Source: Rhabdophis nuchalis
Taxonomy: Eukaryota; Chordata; Lepidosauria; Squamata; Natricidae
Length of the DNA: 64,000 bases
Assembly (NCBI GenBank): GCA_039707465.1
Contig: CM077644.1
Coordinates: forward strand, 214,333,962 to 214,397,961
Reading direction: 5' to 3'
Shown here: in pieces, positions 13,231 to 24,710 of the stretch
Position numbering within the stretch: position 1 is the stretch's first letter
Layout of the letters: every line of letters begins with the position of its first letter
The notes under the pieces: generated by a model
Database searches by the model: none
The model's input: only the letters and a program-made list of their open reading frames with translations
What the model was told of the DNA's origin: nothing
Translations under genes and position numbers: made by a program

Positions 13231-13429
13231 TGTTCCACAACACACTGTTAGGGCCCCAATTAAGGGAGGAGACATACTGTTTCCTTTTCTGCCTTTCGGC
13301 TCATCACCAGAGACCATCTAGACAGAAAGCCATGAGTTCCGTTGTGTTAATTTTTTTAATATGTGTGTTAGTATGTTAGTTAGGTGGAGCCTATTGCTCC
13401 AGTCTCAATATGTAACACATCCATCTTCT

Positions 13430-13672
13430 CCGATTGATTTTGCTTGTCAGAAACCAATTGAGAAGCTTACAAACTATGATCACATGATTGCAAGTTGCTG
13501 CAACCATCATGTATGTAAATCAGTTGCAAAGCACCTGAATTACAACCATGTTACTCCAGAGATGGTGCAACAATCATAATTTTGGAGAAGGCCATAAGTT
13601 TATAAGTTTTTTCAACGTTATTGAAATTTTGAACTGTCGTTAAACAACAATTGTAAATTGAAGACGGTCTGC
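13430..13672. repeat. Degenerate copy of the 'cttatgac..ttgcagc' TIR repeat
   Basis: Carries 'gatcacatgattgcaagttg' and ends 'tgtcgttaaacaacaattgt', resembling the interior and terminus of the repeat at 16767-19403. Old and diverged; boundaries approximate. Confidence 0.45.
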
Positions 13673-14143
13673 ATTTTTCCCATTTAATACTCAATTTCAA
13701 ATCTTTATTATCAATCCACAATATGTATACAATGAGGTTGGCTGAGCCGCCCTTAGTGCAGCCCGCCCCAACATAAATAGATCTCAATAACTCACAGTGA
13801 AGGAAAGACAATCCCTAACCCAATAAATCATACTAACAAACGCACAATCCTCTATACCTACATTTGCGTAACATTACATTATAATATATTGCACCAATAT
13901 GAATCTGTTGCACATTGCTCTGGCACTGCAAGTCTATCATACTACATACTTATGATGTTATGTTGCATTCAGGAGTCTGACAACCCACAGATAATACTTC
14001 AGAATAGTAGTATAAGTTGGAGGAAACCTATCTGTGTCACACACCAGTATTAGTGGAAGGATGTCAGGTGAGACACTCTCCAGAAAATAGGTAGTAGCGG
14101 CAGTAACTTTGATAGCAATGCAAAATATGAAGAAGCCACACTT
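13673..14143. other. Unique non-coding sequence
   Basis: Nothing recognised beyond short AT-rich tracts. Confidence 0.35.
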
Positions 14144-14413
14144 CAGTGGTGGGTTTCAAAAATGTTTATTACCAGTTCTGTGGGCGTGACTTGGTGGCAG
14201 GGGAACGATACTTTAAAATCTCCATTCCCACCCCACTACAGGGGAAGGATACTGCAAAATCCCCATTCCCTCACGATCAGCTGGGACTAGGGAGGCAGAG
14301 AATAGGCGGGGGCGGGGCCAGTCAGAGGTGGTATTTACCGGTTCTCCGAACTACTCAAAATTTCCACTACCAGTTCTCCAGAACTGGTCAGAACCTGCTG
14401 AATACCATCTCTG
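14144..14413. mobile_element. hAT MITE (cagtggtgggtttc type)
   Basis: Starts 'cagtggtgggtttcaaaa' and ends 'gaataccatctctg'. The interior, with 'aatccccattccctc' and 'ggttctccgaactactc', is nearly the same as the copy at 19798 and the inverted copy at 56735. No clear 8-bp duplication is visible, so one end may have been rearranged. Confidence 0.75.
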
Positions 14414-15024
14414 TTAAGGTTCAGTTCTTGGACATTGCTCCCACTGACCTATCATTGCTTAGTTAACATCAGATCATTTGCAACAAAAATGTTGATAGAA
14501 TAATAAAAATAATGGTCATAAAAAATTTGAACATCCCAGAGGGGTATTGATCTATTAGCACATATAAAGCTATAGAGTCTTTCCTGATTTATTCTTAAAT
14601 AAAAAGTATTAAAATCTACTAGTGTAGAAAGAAGAAAATCCAATGAGATGCATTCTCCTCCCTCTATCTCTCTAATATCTCCAAGGCAAAATGCCCATAA
14701 TTTTCAAATGTTTGCCTGTCTAAACAACTACTATTTTTAACATTTCTTATATTAAACAAGTTTGTAGTTAAGCTCTGTTAAATCTCATGCCATTTTTAAG
14801 GAGAGGCATTCAAAAATATAACTCAAATATAAAAATACCACACATTCACTCTGATAATCTTTTTGGCCTTTAAATCTAGACACACAAAATATTTCAAGAC
14901 ACAACTTAAAAATCAGTCTTTCTCCAAGTGAGTTTTCACCAGTCATATTTAAGGCCAATTTGTAAAACAAAAAGGGGAAGAATAAATCTTGTTAGGGAAG
15001 CTATCCTTGCAGGTTAAGTCTAAC
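14414..15024. other. Unique AT-rich sequence
   Basis: No gene or repeat recognised. Confidence 0.4.
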
Positions 15025-15738
15025 CAGTGGTGGGATTGTTAAATTACCCACCAAGCCTCACTATCAAAGTGGATCCTGGGCGCTGCACTGCGCTGCCATG
15101 GAGAAACAGGCAATGGAGTGGCCAGCATGAGGGAAGGAGAAGGCAGCTTTCTCTCTTCCTTCCCTCATGCCAGACGCTCCATTGCCCATTTCTCCATGGC
15201 AGCACAGCACCCAGGATCCCCTTTGATTGCCGGGGTGGGGGTGTTAGTAATTTGCCTGGCCAAACTAACTCCGCAGTCTCCCCTACATTGGGTCCAGCTT
15301 CGATCGTGCTGCCAACTTAATTCCTCGCCCTTCTCACTTTTGTCTGCAGACTGACCAACATCCCATGCACACAGCTCCACGGGTGGAAATTCCTCCCTCC
15401 ATTTCCCCCCAATTCTTCACCTTCCCATGTGAGCTCTTTGCAGCATCAACTCCATGTCTCTATATGGTAACATAGAGGAAACCTCATCTCTTAAAGGAGC
15501 CACGTCCAGAAGACTGAAACAGCCACAAGACCAACGTGCAGACAAGCACCCTCAGAAACAGCCTTTTGGCAAAGGGTGGGAATTTAACAACCGGTTCGCC
15601 CAGGGTCAGGTTGGCTGTTGCAGGAGGCTCATCCTGCATGTGTGGCAGAGCTGGAGGACGGGGATGGACCATGCCTCCCATGACAGTCAACCTGACCCTG
15701 GGCGAACTGGTTGTTAAATCATTTGAATGCCACCACTA
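15025..15738. mobile_element. 714-bp hAT-like element with two internal foldbacks
   Basis: Terminal 'cagtggtgggattg' and 'aatgccaccacta'; flanks agtctaac / tgtctaac match over 7 bp. Inside are two separate hairpins: 15061-15230, a nearly continuous ~170-bp palindrome, and 15582-15619 facing 15682-15719. No transposase. Overlapping ORFs of 60-97 codons are shadows of the hairpins. Confidence 0.78.
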
Positions 15739-15746
15739 TGTCTAAC

Positions 15747-16766
15747 CCTTGCAAGCATGCCTTTAATTGAGATTTTGTATTATTAGAAGTAAATACCTAT
15801 CAGAAAAGAATGTCTCTAGTCCACAACCTATCTCAAAATCTAATTTAAAATTGAGATATGTGCTTTTGGAAGTTGAAGCATTCTATGTCTACATGTGTGT
15901 TTCTATGACCATGAATCTGACCTGAATGGTATTTAATGAAAAAGGCTTTATAATGATAAAATAAAGCAGACCAACTTAAACAAATATAAATTATTGGCAT
16001 TAGCAAACCCTAGCTCTTAGCTAATTACAACCTACTAGGAGAAGATTCCAAGAGCATGTTCCAACCACAGTCCTTTTCTTATACATTGATAAAAAGTAGC
16101 TCACTCTTTGCTGTTTGCTTTGAAGAAATTGCTCTCCATGGTCAGACTGATATAGTTCTAATGGCTTCTCTGTCTCTTTTTCTTTCTTCTGTACACACGT
16201 TGACTTTGTGCCTTTGGCCTGTATACAACCTGCATATCTAGACTGATTCACCCTTGACAAAATCTTCTAGTTTTGGAACAGCTTCTGGGTCGCTGTACCC
16301 TATTCGTCAGTGCCATTTGGTTGTTCTGCTTTTGTGGTTACAATTCTTTGATGCCCTGGCTTTATTGTCTGCTCAGTCCAATCCAAATAGTCCATTTTTC
16401 TGTAGGGTGCCTTCTCCATATTACATTACATAACAATGGTTCCCATTAAATCTTATTTCTCATAATTTCACTGTGGTATAATTTATTGAAAACAGATTTA
16501 ACTACAAATATAAGACCATATAAAACATTTTAAATGTTCCAATGAGTGCCCTTCCTTTAACTAATAGACAGCTGAATCTTATAGGGCTTCTCCTGGCTAA
16601 AGTGATTTTTGTTCTTTTGCAAAGTAATAGTGGGTTTATGCTGATTTGGTTTAGCAGATTCTCTTTTTCATTAATGAATTTAGGTGATGAGGCAGAATTA
16701 AAATGGATACTATATAGCAGCCCACTTGCTCTGACAATCTTTATTTCTTTTACGGTCTTTTCTTAT
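15747..16766. other. Unique non-coding sequence
   Basis: No coding or repeat signature recognised. Confidence 0.4.
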
Positions 16767-16804
16767 ACAGGTAACCTACAATATCTACAACAGTTCATTT
16801 AGTG

Positions 16805-18770
16805 TTTCCTGTTCCTGTTCCCGGCGGCGACGGACGAACCTTGGGGTTCGTCCGCCGTTTTGTTCTTTTTTCTGCCCCTAACGAGGCGGGGTACCCCTTT
16901 CTTTTGGGGTCCCTCCGTAAAACTGGCTTGCTTGGGCTGGTTTATCCTGGCGGTGGCTGGGAAACGGCCCTTGTCTTCGGTTTAGGCGAAGGAAGACATG
17001 CTGCAGGGGGTCTTCCCTTCACCAATGGAGGACGGCAACGTACAATGAATTTGAAGAGAGCTGAGTGTTCGGGTCGGAAGGCTTTCTGAGGCTTTGGCGG
17101 CGAGGTGGAGAGTGAGTGACTTTAAAGTTATTTTTGCTGGCAGCCTGGACTGAAAGAATGTGGAGGGGGGTGTTTGTTTGTTTGTTTAACCCCCCCTTGG
17201 AATTAAAGCGGCGCTTGGAAATGGCTTGTGAGGAAGCGGATGTTTCTTATCTGGATTGCTTTAACAAGCGAAAGTGATTTGTGGTTTGTTTTTTCACAAT
17301 GTATCTAAGTCCGGCTGGCTTGAAACAATTTTTCCTTTGCTACTTTCTCCTGCTGGCTTTCAGTTTGGGCGGTGGAAGATGGCTTCCCTTTGTTCTTGAA
17401 TTACTATTTCACTTATGGAAAATTACCAACATCCCTTTGTGACTGGGACTTCCTCTCTCTATTAATGAAGAAATTTCTGGACTTATTTAACCCCTCTCTG
17501 GAGTGCCTTCTCTGCTACAACTATTGATTGTGAAAGCTGTTTTTTCTCTGGATATTGAACTTTTTAACCCTGATTTGGACTTTTCTCCTCCTGATTTGCT
17601 TCAACAGCCCCACCCAAAAAACGCCATCTTAGTGGCACTGACTTTAACAGTTTACCATGGCACAAAAATCAGAATTGGCAGGTTTGGAACAAAGGATGTC
17701 TTCTTTTGGAGACAGTGTAACAAGCTTTGGTGCAAGAAATTAAAGCTTTGAGAGAAGATAATTGCAGCTTCAAGAAGGATCTTTTGGAAACACGGAAGCA
17801 AGTGCTGGAAAACACACAGAAGACTGAGGAGTTGGAAGGGAGGCTGGCTGGGGCAAAGGGAGAGCTTAAAAATGTTAATAGTGAGGTTGGAGAACTAACT
17901 GGGCATATGTCTAGGATGGATTTTGAAAAGATGTCATATTTTTTAAGATTTCAGAACATTTCTGAACAGGCTGGTGAATGTCTTCCTGAACTCATGAGTA
18001 CAATTTTAGCAGACTATTTACAGAAACCTAAAGATGAGATCAGGGGGGACATTGACCTAGTCTACAGAATAAATTCAGCATATGCCAGGATAAATGAAGT
18101 ACCCAGAGAGATACACATTAAATTTGTTAGAAGGTCAACCAGAGAGGGAATTTTGAAGGCGCAGAGAGGGGGCCCATTAATTTACCAACAAAAGGAAGTC
18201 GTCATCTTGAAGCAGATCCCAAAAAAGATTAGAGAGATGAGAAGGAGGTATTCCTTCTTATCCAAAAAATTGTTTGACCATGGGATTTGGTTTAAGTGGG
18301 CGATGCCGGAAGGGATGCTGGTGTTCTGGGAAGGAGGGAGAGTTAGGATTAAAACAGTTGTTGAGGCGGAAGCCTTTTTTAAGAAACATTCCTCAGTCCT
18401 GGGGAAGATTCAGGGGGGACGGGGGAGGCCATGGCCCCGCCCGCTGGAGGCCAGGAAGGAGAAAAAGAAGATACAATTGCCAAGAGACTTAGATCAAAAA
18501 AATGATTTTGCTTGTTTTTTTATTAATATACTTTAACCTTGTTATCTGGATGTTTGTATATGACTGCCAGCATAGAATTGAGAATTTAGAATGTATGCAC
18601 TTATTTTCATCTCGTAGTACTTCTGAAAAATGTCTTTCTTAATGTTTTATTGTGAAGCCCTGGAAGGGCCAATGATCCCGACACAAGAGTTCTCAAAATG
18701 TTTCTGTATCCCTTACCTTTCCCTTTTGGAAAAATTGTAAAAACCCAATAAAACTTTTTCAATATAAAAA
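16805..18770 (+). mobile_element. ORF1-only L1-type element, copy 1 (full length)
   Basis: A 1966-bp insertion flanked by a 15-bp target duplication, acagttcatttagtg (16790-16804 and 18771-18785). Order: 5'UTR 16805-17656 (GC-rich start with 'cggcggcgacggacgaacc'), an ORF1 coding RNA-binding L1 ORF1p-like protein, a 3'UTR of 234 bp, 'aataaaac' near the end and a short A tract. No reverse transcriptase sequence lies between ORF1 and the 3'UTR. Copy 2 (39533-42617) has the same layout, so the lack of ORF2 is a family trait, comparable to mammalian HAL1. Presumably mobilised in trans by an L1. Confidence 0.88.
17657..18536 (+). pseudogene. L1 ORF1p-like RNA-binding protein, frameshifted copy
   Basis: The likely native start is ATG 17657 in a good context (accATGg), beginning MAQKSELAG, matching MASKK starts in copies 2 and 3. 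This frame stops at 17743, and the rest of the protein continues in another frame from about 17727, so a ±1 frameshift breaks the N-terminal region; an in-frame TAA also lies in the second frame near 17718. Downstream the frame is open to 18536. A charged coiled-coil segment (LLETRKQVLENTQKTEEL) is followed by an RRM-like region starting 'YFLRFQNISE' and a basic C-terminal domain with 'VPREIHIKFVRRSTREGIL' and 'KKIREMRRRYSFLSKKL'. In L1 this protein trimerises and coats element RNA in the cytoplasm. Not a host gene. Confidence 0.88.
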
Positions 18771-18942
18771 ACAGTTCATTTAGTGATTGTTCAAAGTTAC
18801 AACTTCACTGAAAAAAGTGACTTATGACTATTTTTTACACTTATGACTGTTGCAGCATCCCCGCAGTCATGTGATCAAAATTTGGATGCTTGTCAACTGG
18901 TTCCTACTTATGATGGTTGCAATGTCCTGGAATCATGTGATC

Positions 18943-19194
18943 CAGAGATGGGTCCTACCGTTCGCACTGGTTTGATGGAACCGGTAGTGGAAATGGCAAC
19001 TGGGTCTCCAAACTGGTAGGGACAGCATGCTCGCTACACCCCCCGAACCATTTCCCAGGTCACCGCAACATCTTTTTTTGACCTTTTTAAATGTTCTATG
19101 CATGCGCAGGTAACACATGTGAGCAAAGCAAACAAAGCGAGCCCCCACATAAAATCATGCACACGGCAGTAATGCCAACAGATGCTCACCCCTG
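18943..19194. mobile_element. hAT MITE inside the TIR repeat
   Basis: Begins 'cagagatgggtcctacc' and ends 'gctcacccctg'. Exact 8-bp duplications atgtgatc at 18935-18942 and 19195-19202 lie within the host repeat's own sequence. Related to the copy at 35480, with a shared 'gggacagcatgc' and 'caacatctttttttgacc'. Confidence 0.9.
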
Positions 19195-19403
19195 ATGTGA
19201 TCCCCTTTTGCCACCTTCTGACAAGCAAAGTCAATGGGGAAGCCAAATTCACTTAACGATGATGTTGCTAATATAATAACTTCAGCGATTCAGTTAACAG
19301 ATGTGGCAAGGAAAGTCATAAAATGGGGCAAAACTCACTTAACAAATTTCTCACTTAAAAACATAAATTTTGGGGCTCAATTGCACGTTGAGCACTACTT
19401 GTA

Positions 19404-19797
19404 CTGGGGTAAGCAGAATTGTAAGGACCCCTCTAGTCTAACCAATTTGTCTTGTCTGCCTTTCCTTTGACAATTGGTTACAAACGATGCAAGCACCTGA
19501 AAATGTAGTGTTTTCTCCTATTTCTTTGACCTTACATAGAGATTGTTGACACAGAACTGCAGCTTTCTCTTAAACATTACATACATTATAGTCTTGCAGG
19601 TGTTTTATCATGAAATCAATATCTGCAAGGAAATGGCGAGCATGGAGTGCCATAGCACTCCTATACTTCTCTTCTTGAACAGCTGGCCAAGGATTGCTGC
19701 AAGTGCTTTAGTAGTCATAGTAAATACCAATCAAGTTAATAACTACAGATAGGCCTATGCTACACTAGGAAAGTCTCCATCCTCCTTACCATCTAAA
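19404..19797. other. Unique non-coding sequence
   Basis: Nothing recognised. Confidence 0.35.
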
Positions 19798-20087
19798 CAG
19801 TGGAGGGATTCAAAAATTTTTACTATTGGTTCTGTGGGTGAGGCTTGGTGGGCATGGCTTGGCAGGTGTGGCAGGGAAAGGATACTGTAAAATCTCCGTT
19901 CCCAACCCACTACAGGGGAAGGTTACTGCAAAATCCCCATTTCTTCCCGATCAGCTGGGACTCGGGAGGCAGAGAATAGATGGGTGCAGGGCCAGTCAGA
20001 GGTGGTATTTACTGGTTCTCCGAACTACTCAAAATTTCTGCTACCAGTTCTCCAGAACTGGTGAGAACCTGATGAATACCACCTCTG
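19798..20087. mobile_element. hAT MITE, sister of the 14144 copy
   Basis: Starts 'cagtggagggattcaaaa', ends 'aataccacctctg'. Flanks catctaaa / caatctaaa form an imperfect duplication. The interior closely matches the copy at 14144, including 'cgatcagctgggact'. Confidence 0.82.
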
Positions 20088-20096
20088 CAATCTAAA

Positions 20097-21479
20097 TCAG
20101 TAACTAAATCAGTAACTATCCAGTCTACTGTTCCCCCCAAAAAGAAAATAATTAAACATACATTGTGTACTTTCTTCTACCATCCTTAATTCCAGTAGAT
20201 GAGATATTACGTGACTTCATTCTAAATGAAAAAGCAAAATCAATTGTGTTTACACACAGAAGAACTTATTTAGCCAGATAATAGTTTGCGGCTTTCTCTA
20301 CCTTTTCCAGCTCTATAATATCATTTCCCCCCCAAATGTGGGGATAAAAATGTAGATAGCAATTCAAGTACAGTCATCCGTGAACATAGATGGCAACATG
20401 ATTTCATAGATCGTTTTATTTCAGTCCTTCTGAATGATTTAAATAACAGCAGCCTTGCCTCTCCTGATGATTCAAGCAAGGGATTCGACGGGGAACCATG
20501 TTTGACTTGGAAAATGGTTTGAGCAAAGTACCCCTTTGAAGCTACTTCATGAGGCGATCCCTTCATCCACCCTTGCTTCAGCTGCAGCCCTTCTTCCAGA
20601 AAGCTACTGGCCCTGCTGGGTGTAGCTCCAAGGCAAGGCAAAGCAAGTGGCTGAGATGAATCACGTCAAGGCCATTGCACAAAATGCCTTGAGGCAAAGT
20701 CAAACTGTTTCACACAAACCGAATTTCAGGCATGGCATTTGAGTTGACATTTTCGCAGAGCTATCATTTTCTACCATAACTCTAAGATCTCTTCCCTGAT
20801 TGCTTGCTCAGTACTGATGCTAATGAACGGCATATAGAATCAGCGTTTTACAGTTAGCTTTTGAAGGATCCTGCCCTTCGCTTGGGCCATGGGCTATGGA
20901 TTAACCGAAGCGTAATCACTCTGCACAGCTCTGCCCATTGCTCAAAAGGTTATTTTTGTTAACAGGACATCAGGATTTTCTCAGTTCTTATAAATGATGT
21001 TTCCTTTTAAGTTTGCATTCTTTCCATGCTCTAAATAGTGCTTTAACGACATCCATTATCCTCTTATGCAATGTTCTCTCCATCCCTTTTACCCTTGGAC
21101 TGAGTGCTGTGGTCTGAGCTGAATATTTTGGGAGACTGTTCATTTTCCTGTTTCCTTTCAGGCCTGCCAACCTTGCCCTGATTTTTATAGATCTCGTGTA
21201 GGCATAGCCTTTTGCCTAGACTACAGATATTTTAAATGCATCTTTCAAAAACCAAAATGAAGCAACTCATTGCTCCTAGGTTTTAGCTTGGAAACTAATG
21301 CCTGCTAAACGTCTTGAGTGTTTAACCTAAATTTCCACATACTCAGAGCTGGGGTGGAGGGATGCCTGGAGTTCTTTTTCCTTGGGAAGCAGAAAGCAGC
21401 TGCAGAAGAAACCTCACGACCCCAACTCTATGAGGAAATTAATGGCTGTTGTCAGCCCTTTGATATAGACCAGGTCAGG
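20097..21479. other. Unique sequence, possibly functional non-coding DNA
   Basis: About 1.4 kb without recognisable repeats, with a balanced base composition between 20400 and 20900. A minus-strand open frame at 20321-20641 has no recognisable domain, and I do not call it a gene. Confidence 0.35.
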
Positions 21480-21665
21480 AAACAGTAAGAACAACCAACC
21501 AATGAAACATCTTGCCTTCGGAAGTTGGGGGGGCTTCATCACTTGAGACTTTCAAGAAGGGATTGAACTCCATTTGTCAGAAATGGTGTAAGGTCTTCAT
21601 CTTGAGCTGGGGGTTGGACTAGATGACCTATAAGATCCCTTCCAACTCTATTAATCTGCTATCCT
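21480..21665 (+). mobile_element. CR1 LINE 3' end
   Basis: Includes 'gggggttggactagatgacc' and 'cccttccaactctatt', the conserved CR1 3' terminus. Heavily 5'-truncated. Confidence 0.75.
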
Positions 21666-22908
21666 GTTAAATCCCCACATTCTTTGGATTGTTTTACATC
21701 ATGGTGGGGGACAAGTCATATTATTTAAGGATACAGTCACATGAGGGCTTTGCACCATTTCAGAAGCTCATAACTGATTAGCAGAGGCCAAGATTTCTCT
21801 CCCACTCCTGTCTGATGATACCTACTATGGGAACCAGTTTTTTCCTACTGACAGCTCCTCGTATACATATATTGCCTAGCAGGTTCCTTGCATGTAACTG
21901 GTTCGAGCTCCCTGTGCATGGTGATTCATTTCCTGGTACATGTTGTATTCAAGTGCAGCAAAAACACAGGTAACCAGGGAGATGCATGGTGGTGCTGCCG
22001 CCTATTTGTTGTGATAGCAAAACTAATATTGATCTCTATCAAGCTGGCCTGAAGGCATATTAAGTTGTGAGTATACATCGAAGAGGTTGAGAGAGCATAG
22101 CTCTAAAGGATGCCGGAATTGAAAAAGTTGTTAGAGCCAGAACAGGATTATCTAATATTTAAAGTATGCCACAAAACAAGCCCAGTCAATTTGAAATGCT
22201 AGCTGGTTGTGTAACTGCGGAACTATCTGGAGAAAAAAAAAGTAGGCCATTTCCAAGCTGTTTGATTTAGTTTGTATTGTGTTTAGATGTTCCCTTATTT
22301 CTTAGGCATCATAGTAACAGCATTTCCTTCTTTTCTACCATCATTTACCATCTGAGTTGGTAAAAAGTAAGGAGAAACTAGTCAATGTCTTCAATCATCA
22401 CCCTAAGAACTTTACCAGCTACCTTCTGAAGATGTTGGTCTTTTTTAAAACAACATTAATATATGTGAGCTTTGACAGTTGGTGGGAATCCGGGTTTTTT
22501 TATACCATTAATATGTTTGTCCTGCTTTCTTCAAGAGACTGTGCAGCATGCACGCACACACACATTTACATACAAATGCATACAAACATAAGTATGCACA
22601 CAACATTGCATCAATATACAGTAATGATTCCCAAATGTTAAGACAATGATAAAACACTGGAAGCAATTTAGAAGTGACTTATGGTAGTTACAAATTAAGT
22701 TACTTAACTACTCGGTTGTGAAATACTAAGTATTTGAGACAATAACCCCAGAGGACCCACTACTTGATCTTTATGCTTGACCTCCACAAACAACAAAACT
22801 CTAGGACAAAATTTACAAGCTAAGATCCCAAAGCTACACAAGCTCCTTCAAACATGGAGTACAACCCACAAAATCCTTCCACAAATTGCATCAAAATACA
22901 CCTTTGCA
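21666..22908. other. Unique non-coding sequence
   Basis: No gene recognised. Contains a CA-rich tract near 22551-22600. Confidence 0.4.
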
Positions 22909-23082
22909 CAAGTGGTGGTTTTCAATTTGTTTTACTACTGGTTCGCTCATGCATGTGCGCTCACATGCTCGCGTGACACTTTTGCGCATGCACAGAAGCG
23001 TCCAGGTGGGTGGGCGGAGCCTCCTGCCGCCACCACTACTGGTTCACCCAATCCAGGGGAAACAAGCAGAAACCCACCTCTG
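22909..23082. mobile_element. hAT MITE (accactactggttcaccc type)
   Basis: Begins 'caagtggtggttttc', ends 'aacccacctctg'. The interior 'gggcggagcctcctgccgcc' matches the copy at 4946. The flanking duplication is unclear (cctttgca / ccttgccc). Confidence 0.75.
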
Positions 23083-24162
23083 CCTTGCCCCAGAAGGGAA
23101 TTACTATTAAAAATGTAGAACATTAGTTTATTTTTAATAATGTTTCATGTTCATCTTTGTTCTGTCCTTTCTTTCAGTCTGAAATGGAGAGGATTCCAGT
23201 CTGCTACCCAAAAGTCAACTTTTGGTAACCCCGAAAATATCTTTTTAAATATTGCCTCCATGGCTGGAATATTGTAGATAGAACTACTCCAGTACTACCT
23301 CTCTGCTTTGTTAAATGAAACACTGGCATACAATTAAAGCAAATTACATCTAATAATCTGTGTCTAGAAATACAGAAATAAAGGGTAAGGTGAAGACACT
23401 TCAGTGGTGATGTTTCGTATAATTTTAGTGTGAAAAACGACTCCCTCCTGAGAACTAGGTCAAACACAATGGAGAAAAAGAGAGATCTAAAACTATGCCT
23501 TAAAAGGAAACAAACTGCAGGATATTTTAAAAAATGATCTGGAAAATTGGAGTAGATATACATTTTAGACCATGAGCCAATGTTTGGCATCAGTCAGAAA
23601 GAGCAGAAGGATTACTGTTTTGTGTCAGGGAGTGACCAGATTATACATCAAAAGGTGCAATGACAACCAAAACAATGACAGATAAAACTTTTAATTTATT
23701 CCCCCATATTTGACACAGCAGAAGTAGACTTGCATGAGAAATAAAAAAAGAGATTCATTACTGTATATGACAGGTAGGAAATTCTACAGAAACTTTTAGC
23801 AAGCCTGCCAAGGAGTTACATGAGTTTAAGTTTATATTGGATTGTAGCTCCAAAACCCATATTTCTTAGTTAAGAAATCCCTGTTAAGCGTTTTTCTTGT
23901 CATGCCACATCCAATTCCCTGAAGACTCATCTGGTAGTGGTCCAAGCACATCAGCAAGACACAATTTACATTTTCCATACAATTCTCCTGTAATTCACTT
24001 TAGCATTCTGTGCAAGTGGGCTTTCCAAGAAGTGCAGAACTTTGCACAGTCATAGAGATACATGGCACAATACTTCTAGCAGCACTGAGCAAATGAGGTT
24101 CTAGCAAGCAAATCCCTCAAAACATATAACAAGATCCTGCAGCTTTTTTCTGGGACAACATC
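23083..24162. other. Unique AT-rich sequence
   Basis: A 128-codon minus-strand ORF at 23204-23590 shows no domain or codon pattern, and I treat it as chance. No repeats recognised. Confidence 0.35.
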
Positions 24163-24438
24163 CAAGGGTGGGATTCTTCCAGTTCAGACTGGTTAGGGCA
24201 AACCAGTAGCTCCAAAGATCAGCTGGGAGTGAACTGGTTCAATGGCAAGTGGGCCTGCCTGCCCGCCCGCCCCTGTGCTTTACCTAACTTTATCTTCTCA
24301 GCTGAGTTGCGCTGCAGAATGGATTGCCGCACCTCAGCTGTTTTCCTTCCCAAGCAATAATCTGGAAGGTAAATCTTCTTTAAACAGTGGACGCACGCTC
24401 AGCAAACTGATAGTTAAAGCGGTAGGATCCTATCTCTG
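24163..24438. mobile_element. hAT MITE
   Basis: Begins 'caagggtgggattcttcc', ends 'ggatcctatctctg'; duplications acaacatc / acaacacc match 7 of 8. Confidence 0.78.
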
Positions 24439-24448
24439 ACAACACCCA

Positions 24449-24502
24449 TGCATTCTAATCACTGTGCCACCATGAGCTGTGGTAGCGCAGTGGCTAGAAT
24501 GC
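24449..24502. repeat. Head-to-head pair of SINE tRNA-like heads
   Basis: 'gcattctaatcactgtgcc' at 24449 is the inverse of 'ggtagcgcagtggctagaat' at 24481 with few mismatches, making a short hairpin of two SINE heads with a loop of about 10 bases. Confidence 0.6.
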
Positions 24503-24610
24503 AGTATTGTAGGCTAATTCTGCAGACTGCCAGCATTTCAACTCTCACAGGCTCAAGGTTGACTCAGCCTTCCATCCTTCCAAGGTTGGTAAAATGAGGA
24601 ACCAGATTTC
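24472..24610 (+). mobile_element. tRNA-derived SINE (5' part)
   Basis: tRNA-like head 'gtggtagcgcagtggctaga' followed by 'caaggttgactcagccttcc'. It lacks its ATTGCT tail; the following sequence is a different repeat. Confidence 0.72.
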
Positions 24611-24619
24611 TCAGGGCAT

Positions 24620-24710
24620 TAGGTCCTTGGTGCTCTCTGAGCTTGGTTGTTTTCTTGCAGATGTTCTATTACCCAACTTGGTAACATCATCGGAGTCACT
24701 CTACAAGAAA
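24620..24710 (-). repeat. Fragment of the repeat forming the 62.7-63.8 kb inverted repeat
   Basis: Minus strand carries 'gatgatgttaccaagttggg' and 'caaccaagctcagagagcac', the same module found twice at 62817-62905 and 63590-63665. Family uncertain; possibly a Penelope-like retroelement end. Confidence 0.55.

Larger units (their letters stand above)
16767..19403. mobile_element. TIR-flanked snake-type repeat, split by two insertions
   Basis: Outer pieces are 16767-16804, 18786-18942 and 19203-19403. They form one repeat with 'acaggta...' at the left, 'ctacttgta' at the right, and an interior of 'gtgacttatgac', 'cttatgactgttgcagcatc' and 'ggcaaaactcacttaaca'. It is interrupted by an L1-type element and a hAT MITE. 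The termini are partly complementary, suggesting a non-autonomous DNA transposon of unknown superfamily. Confidence 0.6.

Noticed and set aside
17727..18536. A 269-aa host gene starting at 17727
   Set aside because: The apparent start is a TTG; the native ATG is at 17657 in another frame, and the sequence is the broken ORF1 of a retroelement with TSDs.
20321..20641. 106-codon minus-strand ORF in unique sequence
   Set aside because: No recognisable domain, signal peptide or splice context; length is within chance in a balanced-composition stretch.
23204..23590. 128-codon minus-strand ORF
   Set aside because: AT-rich chance frame with no homology I can recognise.
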